In this document: positions 1 to 6,034 of the stretch, one piece after another
How the letters are laid out: each line of letters starts with the position of its first letter
Numbering within the stretch: the first letter of the stretch is position 1
NCBI GenBank assembly: GCA_011390695.1
Contig: JAABRW010000057.1
Location: 1-6,034, forward strand
DNA from: Desulfotignum sp.
GTDB taxonomy: Bacteria; Desulfobacterota; Desulfobacteria; Desulfobacterales; Desulfobacteraceae
DNA length: 6,034 nt
Direction: 5' to 3'
Notes under the pieces: model-generated
The model's input: the letters and a program-made list of their open reading frames with translations, nothing else
The model's database searches: none
Told to the model about the DNA's origin: nothing
Made by a program: the position numbers and the translations under genes

Positions 1-387
1 ATCCAGGAGGCCCTGGCCCAGCCTTTTATCACCCGGATCATCTACACGGTATTTTTCGGCAAAGCTGTGAAAATGGCCCTGGGGTATGCACACACCCATG
101 CAGCCCGATCCGGTATGGCCTTACATACCCTGGCAGACTGGGCACAAACAGTGACCGGTTCACAGACACTGGCCGATCAGATTGCCGAAGCCAATACCGC
201 CCGCCATGCATTTTCCTTTATCTTTCCGGATTATATGGACCTGATCCGCCATGTGGGAAAAAAAATCCAGGAAAATGCCGGATCATTTGCCGGGCATAAG
301 CTTGCGATACGTGTCATTATCCTGGATTTTGACGGACAGGTTGTCTATGATTCCATTGAAATACAGCAACAGACAGGGGCCGGTTAA
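1..387 (+). CDS. cbiD: Cobalt-precorrin-5B (C1)-methyltransferase, C-terminal part (5' end outside window)
   Basis: The frame is open from the first base to a TAA at 385-387 and gives the last 128 residues of a protein whose start lies to the left. They match the C-terminal pattern of CbiD as I know it: a GK-hydrophobic segment followed by a His-rich stretch (GKAVKMALGYAHTHAA, residues 20-35, where the family has GKLVKLAAG..NTHS), then EANTARHA (63-70, family ANTAREA), then a beta-strand ending in LDFDG (108-112, family DF.G). CbiD methylates C1 of cobalt-precorrin-5B in the oxygen-independent cobalamin pathway, in the cytoplasm, using S-adenosylmethionine. The GTG at 67 is internal and not the start. 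Other cbi genes would be expected to the left. The gene is convergent with the sulfotransferase gene, only 20 bp apart, with no obvious terminator between them. Family assignment rests on motif recall, not on an alignment. Confidence 0.82.
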   Translation: MQEALAQPFITRIIYTVFFGKAVKMALGYAHTHAARSGMALHTLADWAQTVTGSQTLADQIAEANTARHAFSFIFPDYMDLIRHVGKKIQENAGSFAGHKLAIRVIILDFDGQVVYDSIEIQQQTGAG

Positions 388-407
388 ACCACCGTCCCAA
401 AGATCAG

Positions 408-1151
408 TCAGGACACCAGTTCCGGGCAGAGTCTTTCCTGGTACATCCTTTCATAATAGGGAAACTGGTCTTCATAAAACGCCTTGAGCCGGTCATTGTT
501 CTCCACGGTGACCGCAAATGTTTCCACATTTTTCTGAATGCCGGTGCTCCGGGCCGCATCGGTGTGCCAGTCTTCCCAGATATCCCATTCAGACTGGTGC
601 CCGGGTTCCCAGGTCAAAGATTCCGGAATAAACGGTATATCCAGGGCCTGGCAATAGGCTTTGATGACACCTTCCGGGTTGTCTTCCAGATCATCCGCAT
701 CCACGACAATGGGGGCATCCTCAAAATCTCTGGCTTTTTCAAAGACAGCGCACAGCTGGGCCAGACCGATTTCTTCTCTGGTGACTTCCGGATTCATGGC
801 ATAATAGGAAGCAATGGCTTTGGCAGGATCCCGGATCAGAAAGGTGTTGTTCAGTTTCTGCAAAAACGTGTCATCATCTTTAAAATATTCATATCCATGG
901 GCACACATGTCTTTGAAAAATATACTCTGGTCTGCGGCGGCTTTTTCAATATGGGCCCGGATTCCCGGATAGTCGGTGGGATGATCCGGATCCACGTATT
1001 GCTGGTCTATGGTGCCTTCATCCTTATGTACATAATACAGATAAGAAAAGGGTTCATGCAGGATGTTCAAATCTCCTCTTTCCATCATAACCCGTTCAAA
1101 CGCGGTTGAAATGGATCTGGGATGGGTCCATAATGCAATCATTGCATGCAT
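408..1151 (-). CDS. Sulfotransferase family protein
   Basis: A 247-residue protein with the two nucleotide-binding signatures of PAPS-dependent sulfotransferases. These are a 5'-phosphosulfate loop near the N terminus (HPRSISTAFER, residues 10-20, after a short beta-strand) and a 3'-phosphate site (LIRDPAKAIASYY, 105-117, with R107, D108 and S115). HEP at 32-34 is also typical of this soluble branch. There is no signal peptide or membrane segment, so it is probably cytoplasmic. The acceptor substrate cannot be told. I chose the ATG at 1151 because GAGAGGA lies 6 nt upstream and a good promoter lies just beyond. The frame remains open to an ATG at 1223, but that start would lie upstream of the promoter and adds residues unlike the family. 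The next in-frame ATG, at residue 4, is possible. The gene appears monocistronic and converges on cbiD. Family confidence is high; function is unknown. Confidence 0.85.
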   Translation of the reverse strand: MHAMIALWTHPRSISTAFERVMMERGDLNILHEPFSYLYYVHKDEGTIDQQYVDPDHPTDYPGIRAHIEKAAADQSIFFKDMCAHGYEYFKDDDTFLQKLNNTFLIRDPAKAIASYYAMNPEVTREEIGLAQLCAVFEKARDFEDAPIVVDADDLEDNPEGVIKAYCQALDIPFIPESLTWEPGHQSEWDIWEDWHTDAARSTGIQKNVETFAVTVENNDRLKAFYEDQFPYYERMYQERLCPELVS

Positions 1152-1171
1152 ATTTTTTCCTCTCAAAGGGA

Positions 1172-1207
1172 TACAGTTATTAAAATAATCAATAAAATCA
1201 ATGTAAA
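1172..1207 (-). promoter_or_regulatory. Sigma-70-type promoter of the sulfotransferase gene
   Basis: Reading the minus strand, TTTACA (1207-1202, 5 of 6 to consensus) is followed after exactly 17 nt by TTTAAT (1184-1179, 5 of 6). Transcription would begin near 1172, giving a leader of about 20 nt that contains GAGAGGA (1164-1158) 6 nt before the ATG at 1151. The surroundings are strongly AT-rich. The agreement of promoter, ribosome binding site and start codon supports this as the real 5' end. Confidence 0.65.
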
Positions 1208-1412
1208 AAATCATTAACTGCATAATTATTCCTTAGATGGGACGGGAATTCAACCCGGGAGAAATGCTCTGGCAGGGTATGTCACCGGGTCGGTATATTT
1301 TATGGCCCGGATAGGTGGGTTTTCACATAATATCCCTGATATGCAGCGCTAAGCTGTGAATATCAGCGACCAGTAAAAGATGTTTGCAGCCTTTAAAAAA
1401 GCCCGGACACCA
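1208..1412. other. Non-coding stretch with several inverted repeats
   Basis: No credible gene lies between the permease stop and the sulfotransferase promoter. There are three inverted repeats. CGGG/CCCG lies around an AATTCAA loop near 1243-1257. CCGGG at about 1285 pairs with CCCGG ending near 1310, around an AT-rich loop. The longest is CTGATAT-G-CAGC (1336-1347) against GCTG-TGA-ATATCAG (1353-1366). None is followed by a clear run of T on either strand, so none is a standard terminator. A minus-strand segment around 1230-1260 (GGGTTGAATTCCC) recalls a tRNA T-arm, but no matching acceptor or anticodon arms are present. The function is unknown. Readthrough RNA from the transporter operon, a small RNA or a decayed gene are all possible. 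Confidence 0.4.
1336..1366. repeat. Imperfect inverted repeat (hairpin or operator)
   Basis: The arms CTGATATGCAGC and GCTGTGAATATCAG pair as 7 + 4 bp, with an internal loop of 1 nt against 3 nt and a five-base terminal loop GCTAA. It lies about 50 bp past the permease stop codon on that gene's transcript. It could mark the 3' end of the transporter mRNA without a U-tract, or be a protein-binding site. The pairing is seen directly; its role is not known. Confidence 0.4.
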
Positions 1413-2261
1413 TCATTTTTTTTGAAAAACCAGTTTGTTTGCTGCCAGGAGAAGGAGATAAACCGTGCCGCACAACACGATAATGGTGGGGCCGGATGAA
1501 AGGCTGAAACTGTAGCTGATGCCAAGCCCGGTCCAGGTAAACAGGGCGCACAGCAAGACGGAATACAGCATCATCTGCCACAGGCGCCTGGCATAAAATC
1601 CGGCAATGGCAGGGGGGATGGTCAACAGGGCAATGACCAGGACAATGCCCACGATGCGCACCAGCAGCACCACGGTCAGGGCGGTGAGAACCAGCAGGAA
1701 CAGGTAGAAAAAAGAGGTGTTGATCCCCCGCAGCAAAGTGAATTCATTGTCAAAGCAGACCCCGAAAAAGCGGTTGAAAAACAGCACCACAACCCCCACA
1801 ATCAGTAGATCCAGGCAGATGACAAAAATCAGGTCCCTGTGGGAGATGAGCAGGATATCTCCGAACAGATAGGAGCTGAGGTTGAAATACCCGGGGGTTT
1901 TATCAATGAACAGAATACCGCAGGCCATGCCCACGGCCCACAGGGTGCCGATGATGGTGTCCTCCCGTTCTCTGGCATGGATGCTCACCAGGCCCACTAT
2001 CAGGGCGGATACCACTGCTGCCAGCACTGCCCCGAGGATGGGGTCGAACCAGGAAATACCCATTCCCACCTGGAGATACAGGGCCAGGCCGATGCCGCCG
2101 AACACGGAATGGGAAATGGCGCCTGCCAGGTAGCTGATGCGCTTGATGGTGACAAAGGTGCCGATGATGCCAAAGGCAATGGAGGCCAGCCCCCCCATGG
2201 CCATGGCATAGGTCAGAAACCGGTTGTCCGGGTCTGCAAGGGCCTGGAAAAACTCAATCAC
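1413..2261 (-). CDS. znuB: Zinc/manganese-type ABC transporter permease (ABC-3 family)
   Basis: A very hydrophobic protein of 282 residues, normal length for the ZnuB/MntB (ABC-3) family, with about eight to nine predicted membrane helices. Family landmarks are visible: the N-terminal LASIAFGIIGTFVTIKRISY (residues 25-44), then LAGAISHSVFGGIGLA (45-60), DTIIGTLWAVGMACGILF (101-118), and the late ALLTIPPAIAGFYARRL (211-227). It would form the inner-membrane channel for a divalent metal, driven by the ATPase encoded just upstream. I prefer the GTG at 2261, which overlaps the ATPase stop in GTGATTGA, has AAGG at suitable spacing, and gives the family-like start MIEFFQAL. A GTG at 2279 adds six residues but has no ribosome binding site. 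The overlap implies translational coupling. The zinc symbol is by family; manganese or iron cannot be excluded. Confidence 0.88.
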   Translation of the reverse strand: MIEFFQALADPDNRFLTYAMAMGGLASIAFGIIGTFVTIKRISYLAGAISHSVFGGIGLALYLQVGMGISWFDPILGAVLAAVVSALIVGLVSIHAREREDTIIGTLWAVGMACGILFIDKTPGYFNLSSYLFGDILLISHRDLIFVICLDLLIVGVVVLFFNRFFGVCFDNEFTLLRGINTSFFYLFLLVLTALTVVLLVRIVGIVLVIALLTIPPAIAGFYARRLWQMMLYSVLLCALFTWTGLGISYSFSLSSGPTIIVLCGTVYLLLLAANKLVFQKK

Positions 2262-3003
2262 GGCAATGGCCTTGTGCACTGCACCGGTGGTCGTGACGGA
2301 CCATTTTCAGATCACCGTAATAGATATCCTTGATCATGGTGCCTTCCACCAGGGTGGTGGGATGGAATACCACCTGACGGTTCACGCAGATAACGGTTTT
2401 GACATATTTGGACACAAACCCCAGGTCATGGGAAACCACCAGGATGGTCATTTCCCGGTTAAGGTCCTGGAGAATGGAAAACAGATTTTCTTCTGTTTCA
2501 TGGTCCACATTGGCAGTGGGTTCATCAAGCAAAAGGATGTCGGGTCTGCCGCATAAGGCCCTGGCAATGAGCACCCGCTGTTTCTGTCCGCCGGAAAGTT
2601 CATTGAAACCAATGTGGGCAAAACCGGTCATATCCACTGTTTTGATGGCTTTTTGTGCTTGATCCCGGTCTTTTTTTGAAAACCAGAAAGTACTTTTTTT
2701 CAGGCGGCCCATGAGCACCACATCCATTACAGTGGCGGGAAAGTTCATATCCAGGTGCGCATACTGGGGCATATATCCGATGCGCTCTCTGGCTTTTTCC
2801 GGAGAGGTGCCAAGCACCTGTATTTCGCCTTTATCCGGGTGGATCAGCCCTAAAAGCAGCTTGAGCAGGGTGGTTTTTCCCCCGCCGTTGGGACCCACGA
2901 TACTGGCAAATTCCCGGTGGGGGATGGTGAGGGTCACATTTTCAAGGATGGGCTGTTTTTTGTAGGCAAATGAGACATTATTCAACCTGATGTCGGTTTC
3001 CAT
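2254..3003 (-). CDS. znuC: Zinc/manganese-type ABC transporter ATP-binding protein
   Basis: A 249-residue ABC ATPase with all the nucleotide-binding elements: Walker A GPNGGGKTT (37-45), Q-loop Q80 in GYMPQ, signature LSGGQKQR (136-143), Walker B ILLLDEP (156-162) and H-loop H192 in VVSHD. PQYAHLDMNFPATVMDVVLMGR (79-100) is typical of the metal-uptake ZnuC/MntA branch. It would power divalent-metal import with the permease gene that overlaps its 3' end. The last 13 residues hold three His and two Cys (HDHRCSAQGHCRD), a plausible metal-binding tail. I chose the ATG at 3003 because AAGGA lies 7 nt upstream. The ATG at 3027 has no ribosome binding site. No substrate-binding protein gene lies next to the pair, so it must be encoded elsewhere. 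Family assignment is secure; zinc specificity is inferred. Confidence 0.9.
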   Translation of the reverse strand: METDIRLNNVSFAYKKQPILENVTLTIPHREFASIVGPNGGGKTTLLKLLLGLIHPDKGEIQVLGTSPEKARERIGYMPQYAHLDMNFPATVMDVVLMGRLKKSTFWFSKKDRDQAQKAIKTVDMTGFAHIGFNELSGGQKQRVLIARALCGRPDILLLDEPTANVDHETEENLFSILQDLNREMTILVVSHDLGFVSKYVKTVICVNRQVVFHPTTLVEGTMIKDIYYGDLKMVRHDHRCSAQGHCRD

Positions 3004-3030
3004 GAACAAATCCTTGGGCTGGTGCATCTG

Positions 3031-3046
3031 ATATACAAATATACAA
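3031..3046. repeat. Two tandem copies of ATATACAA in the transporter leader
   Basis: ATATACAA occurs twice head to tail, at 3031-3038 and 3039-3046. This is inside the predicted 5' untranslated region of the ATPase gene, just upstream of its ribosome binding site. The repeat is exact but short and AT-rich, so chance is a real possibility. Confidence 0.35.
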
Positions 3047-3079
3047 AGAAAACTGCATGTTTACTCCTTGTGCAAAACG

Positions 3080-3115
3080 CAACCCATTTGTACACAACCT
3101 GTGATAAATTGTCAA
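3080..3115 (-). promoter_or_regulatory. Promoter of the metal transporter operon with an operator-like palindrome
   Basis: On the minus strand a perfect TTGACA (3115-3110) is followed after 17 nt by TACAAA (3092-3087, 4 of 6 to TATAAT). Transcription would start near 3080, about 77 nt before the ATPase start codon at 3003. An imperfect 13-bp palindrome, TGATAAATTGTCA on the + strand (3102-3114), sits directly over the -35 box. That is where a repressor of the Fur/Zur or MntR type would act, though it is shorter than the usual Fur-family 7-1-7 site. The promoter is fairly well supported; the operator is inferred. Confidence 0.55.
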
Positions 3116-3128
3116 TGCAGGGCAGATC

Positions 3129-3149
3129 TGTGTTTTTGGCAAAAACACA
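3129..3149. repeat. Perfect 9-bp inverted repeat with 3-nt centre, ahead of the exporter gene
   Basis: TGTGTTTTT (3129-3137), GGC, then AAAAACACA (3141-3149) form a perfect inverted repeat. A third, identical TGTGTTTTT lies at 3200-3208, immediately before the ribosome binding site of the exporter gene. The middle arm could therefore pair with either the first or the third copy if the region is transcribed. It could also be a dimeric regulator site with a spare half-site 71 bp further on. The repeat is seen directly; its function is inferred. Confidence 0.55.
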
Positions 3150-3220
3150 TTGCCCGGGCCGGGGCTTTCATGTATTTTGTTCAGATTTGGTTGAAACCAT
3201 GTGTTTTTAGAGGAGATGTC

Positions 3221-4129
3221 ATGAAAGATGCCGAGATGACCGTTAAGACGAGTATGTTCACGGTTTTTCTCTGTGTGCTTTTCGGCTGTAATACAGTGGC
3301 CATAAAAACCGGCTTTACCGGTCTGGGACCGTTCACCTCTGCCACTATCCGTTTTGGTATTGCTGCGGTTACTTTGTTTTTATGGGCACGCTGCCGGCAG
3401 ATTCCCCTGGCGCTGACCAAAAACCAGATACGTCTGCTGTCCATCCATTGTGTACTGTTCACTTTTCAGGTGGGTTTTTTTCACCTGGGACTTGCCAGAA
3501 CCACTGCTTCCCATGGCGCCCTCATCGCCAATGTCCTTCCCTTCATGGTATTGATCCTGGCCCATTTTTTTATTCCCGGAGACAGGATCACCTGGCGCAA
3601 AGGCATGGGGGTAACCCTGGGATTTATCGGAGTGACACTTCTGTTAATGGATGAACCGGACCTGAATGCCGATCTGAAAACCGGAGATATCATTGTTCTT
3701 TGTGCAGTTTTATCCTGGTCAATATCTGCAGTATATCTCAAGCGGATCATTGAGGAATTCAATGCCATCCAGGTAACTTTTTATCCCATGATATTTGCCA
3801 TCCCTTTTTTGTTTGCAGGCGGTTTGATCTTTGATCAAATCATGGTCATAAAGGTGACACCTCTGGTAGTCACGGCCCTTTTATTTCAGGCTTTTGCCAC
3901 AGGTTCTTTCGGGTTTGTGGCCTGGAACAGCATGCTCCAAAAATTCGGTGCCTCCTCTCTGTATTCTTTTATCTTTATTATTCCAGTGGCAGGCGTGGCA
4001 TCCGGGGTGCTGCTGCTGGATGAACCGGTCACCCGGCATCTGCTGGCCGCCATATCCCTGATCGTGGCCGGGATCATGGTGGTGAACATCCGGCGTAAAA
4101 AAAAGCCGCCGGTGCTGCCGGTGCAATAG
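3221..4129 (+). CDS. EamA/DMT-superfamily transporter (10 membrane helices)
   Basis: A 302-residue integral membrane protein with the two-repeat architecture of the EamA (DUF6, drug/metabolite transporter) family. The first repeat spans about residues 12-143, beginning FTVFLCVLFGCNTVAIKTG with the typical RFGIAA helix. The second spans about 155-290, ending in the family-like VLLLDEPVT (263-271) and a hydrophobic last helix followed by RRKKK. About ten helices are expected. Members export amino acids, nucleobases, sugars or small drugs from the cytoplasm; the substrate here cannot be told. I chose the ATG at 3221 because AGGAG lies 5 nt upstream. The frame is open further left to about 3068, but that stretch holds the repeats of the control region and is not transporter-like. 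It is transcribed divergently from the metal transporter operon and converges on the primase-like gene. Confidence 0.9.
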   Translation: MKDAEMTVKTSMFTVFLCVLFGCNTVAIKTGFTGLGPFTSATIRFGIAAVTLFLWARCRQIPLALTKNQIRLLSIHCVLFTFQVGFFHLGLARTTASHGALIANVLPFMVLILAHFFIPGDRITWRKGMGVTLGFIGVTLLLMDEPDLNADLKTGDIIVLCAVLSWSISAVYLKRIIEEFNAIQVTFYPMIFAIPFLFAGGLIFDQIMVIKVTPLVVTALLFQAFATGSFGFVAWNSMLQKFGASSLYSFIFIIPVAGVASGVLLLDEPVTRHLLAAISLIVAGIMVVNIRRKKKPPVLPVQ

Positions 4130-4147
4130 ACCGCTTTCACAGGTTTT

Positions 4148-4633
4148 TTAAAAATTATTCGTTGCTGTTTCCCATGGTTTCAGTTTCAGGTGCACAGGTG
4201 TGCCGGATGCCTGAAGCATCCGCAGCCCGGAAAAAATATCCTCACACAGCACAGGCGGTTGGCTGCCATCACCAAGAATAATATCATGGCGGCTGCCAGG
4301 CACAAGACCGGGCGGGTAGTTGGAATGCATGGGAACAATGGCAACAGACTGCAGGTTTTTCTCCACAATACAGGGGAGCACAATGCCGGCAGGCAGCAAA
4401 ACCCGGGACAGGCGACCTTCTCCGTCTGACAGCCCCCATTTGGTCAAATCACGCTGCTGGGCATGCTTGTTCCATCCCAGATGCATCTGTCGGATAAATT
4501 CATGGCTCAAGCCCTGATGGTAAAGAAACACCAGAGGGTCTTCATTGTTTTTTCCCCACAAATGGCGGTGGCACCGGGTCACAAAAGCCATGGCTTTTTG
4601 CTTCCAGGCCAGAGAATCAAGGATTGTAAGCAC
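4148..4633 (-). CDS. Short primase-like protein (CHC2/P4-type primase middle region), possibly a remnant
   Basis: The product of 161 residues resembles the segment that follows the zinc finger in phage/plasmid-type primases. It has an aromatic-rich WGKNNEDPLVFLYHQGLS (26-43; family YL..RGLS), IRQMHLGWN (47-55; family frLGyN), LPAGIVLPC (80-88; family LPaGiVIP) and LVPGSRHD (110-117; family vvPGS). The PPVLCED stretch (126-132) is where a Toprim domain would begin (family P.vveseLDal). The protein stops about 30 residues later, so most of Toprim and its acidic metal site are missing. The CHC2 zinc finger is absent upstream too. The start is GTG at 4633, with GGGAGG 6 nt upstream; the TTG (4690) and ATG (4666) starts have none. 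It could be a cut-down stand-alone protein or a decaying mobile-element remnant. Catalytic primase activity is unlikely. Confidence 0.55.
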   Translation of the reverse strand: MLTILDSLAWKQKAMAFVTRCHRHLWGKNNEDPLVFLYHQGLSHEFIRQMHLGWNKHAQQRDLTKWGLSDGEGRLSRVLLPAGIVLPCIVEKNLQSVAIVPMHSNYPPGLVPGSRHDIILGDGSQPPVLCEDIFSGLRMLQASGTPVHLKLKPWETATNNF

Positions 4634-4651
4634 GGCATGCCTCCCAAAAAC

Positions 4652-4657
4652 AGTATA
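4652..4657 (-). promoter_or_regulatory. Possible -10 box of the primase-like gene
   Basis: TATACT on the minus strand (5 of 6 to consensus) lies about 19 bp before the GTG start at 4633, leaving a leader of only about 12 nt around GGGAGG. No good -35 hexamer is found at 16-18 nt, only T-rich sequence, so this is a weak call. Confidence 0.3.
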
Positions 4658-4686
4658 AAAAACCATAGATGAAAAAAACCGTGTCT

Positions 4687-4700
4687 GCAATAATTATTGC
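4687..4700. repeat. Perfect 14-bp palindrome
   Basis: GCAATAATTATTGC reads the same on both strands. It lies between the primase-like gene and the rRNA promoter, about 110 bp upstream of the rRNA -35 box. It could be a regulator site for either direction. The flanks are AT-rich, which raises the chance of a random palindrome. Confidence 0.4.
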
Positions 4701-4754
4701 TGTGAACCGGAAAATTTCAAAAAAAGCCAAATTCAAAACCAATCCGTAACCAAA

Positions 4755-4846
4755 AAATCCTTATAATATCAAAAGGATAAAAAAAAGAACAAAAAATGTT
4801 AAAAAAGAGTTTGACATCGGTTTTGAATTCATGCATATTACGCCGG
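4755..4846 (+). promoter_or_regulatory. rRNA operon promoter with AT-rich upstream region
   Basis: A perfect TTGACA (4811-4816) is followed after 17 nt by CATATT (4834-4839, 4 of 6). The start point would be near 4846. The sequence just past the -10 is GC-rich (ACGCCGG), as in stringently controlled rRNA promoters. About 55 bp upstream of the -35 are almost pure A/T with several A-tracts (4755-4810), as expected of an UP element that contacts the RNA polymerase alpha subunit. It points towards the 16S gene, about 145 bp away. Confidence 0.7.
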
Positions 4847-4862
4847 TCTTGCCGAGAGACGG
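4843..4862 (+). other. boxB-like hairpin at the start of the rRNA leader
   Basis: CCGGTCT (4843-4849) can pair with AGACGG (4857-4862), with one bulged G and a seven-base loop. It lies at the predicted transcript start and ahead of the boxA-like element, which is the boxB-then-boxA order of rRNA antitermination leaders. The pairing is visible; the role is inferred. Confidence 0.35.
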
Positions 4863-4889
4863 TTTGGGTGTCCTTGGTGAGTTTTTTTT

Positions 4890-4902
4890 TGATCTTTGAA
4901 AA
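4890..4902 (+). promoter_or_regulatory. boxA-like antitermination element
   Basis: TGATCTTTGAAAA resembles the boxA elements of rRNA leaders (E. coli TGCTCTTTAACA; many other bacteria TGTTCTTTGAAAA). These bind NusB/NusE (S10) on the nascent RNA and let polymerase read through the rRNA genes without premature termination. It follows a nine-T run and sits about 100 nt before the 16S start. Confidence 0.55.
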
Positions 4903-4928
4903 TTGGTCAGTGATAAAAGTTTGAAGCG

Positions 4929-4978
4929 GGTCTTAAACAAGACCTTAAAGAGTTTTAGAAGGCTTATTGAATTAAGCC
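4929..4978 (+). other. Two small hairpins in the rRNA leader
   Basis: GGTCTT-AAAC-AAGACC (4929-4944) and GGCTTA-TTGAAT-TAAGCC (4961-4978) are each perfect 6-bp stems. They end 12 nt before the mature 16S 5' end. Leader structures of this kind, or pairing of the leader with sequence beyond the 16S 3' end, guide RNase processing. The partner strand lies outside the window. Confidence 0.45.
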
Positions 4979-4989
4979 ATGTAAGGATT

Positions 4990-6034
<1,045 letters not shown>

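Noticed and set aside
564..1109. Long open frame on the + strand across the sulfotransferase gene
   Set aside because: It is antisense to a gene with clear family motifs, promoter and ribosome binding site; its translation has no recognisable features.
1228..1310. Possible tRNA on the minus strand, because GGGTTGAATTCCC resembles a T-arm
   Set aside because: The T-loop lacks the conserved C56 pattern, no matching 5' acceptor strand is found at the right distance, and no anticodon arm can be drawn.
1839..2333. Open frame on the + strand rich in His and Gly
   Set aside because: It is the antisense shadow of the permease gene; the composition follows from complementing codons of a hydrophobic protein, and no start signal is present.
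3138..3153. Possible sigma-54 promoter (TGGC...TTGC) before the exporter gene
   Set aside because: GG and GC are separated by 12 nt rather than the required 10, so the -24/-12 geometry is wrong.
3068..3220. Longer N terminus of the EamA transporter (start near 3068)
   Set aside because: The extension overlaps the divergent promoter region and repeats, does not resemble a transporter N terminus, and the ATG at 3221 has AGGAG at correct spacing.

Overview
The window looks like chromosome from a strictly anaerobic sulfate-reducing bacterium of the Desulfobacterales (Desulfobacteraceae sensu lato). The main evidence is the first ~1,045 nt of a 16S rRNA gene at the right end, whose signature stretches look most like the Desulfobacter/Desulfotignum/Desulfobacula group. 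That placement is from memory of such sequences, not a search. The protein genes fit: an anaerobic-pathway cobalamin gene (cbiD) and a ZnuC-like ATPase with a C-terminal His/Cys tail.

Layout from left to right: (1) 1-387, the 3' end of cbiD on the + strand. (2) 408-1151, a sulfotransferase-family gene on the - strand, convergent with cbiD and with its own good sigma-70-type promoter and ribosome binding site. (3) 1152-1412, a non-coding stretch with several inverted repeats. (4) 3003 down to 1413 on the - strand, a two-gene metal ABC transporter operon (ATPase then permease, overlapping stop and start) of the zinc/manganese family, without its substrate-binding protein. (5) 3004-3220, a divergent control region with the transporter promoter, an operator-like palindrome over its -35, and a striking inverted-plus-direct repeat ahead of the next gene. 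(6) 3221-4129, an EamA/DMT-family ten-helix exporter on the + strand. (7) 4148-4633 on the - strand, a short protein resembling the middle part of phage/plasmid-type (CHC2-family) primases, lacking the zinc finger and most of the Toprim domain. (8) 4634-4989, an rRNA operon promoter (AT-rich upstream region, TTGACA, GC-rich discriminator) and leader with a boxA-like element and hairpins. (9) 4990 to the end, the 16S rRNA gene, cut by the window edge.

The genes do not form one pathway. This is mostly ordinary chromosome next to an rrn operon. The points most worth a second look are the three-part TGTGTTTTT/AAAAACACA arrangement ahead of the exporter gene, the primase-like remnant beside the rRNA promoter, and the structured non-coding region between the transporter and the sulfotransferase. 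I did not find a clearly new multi-gene system.
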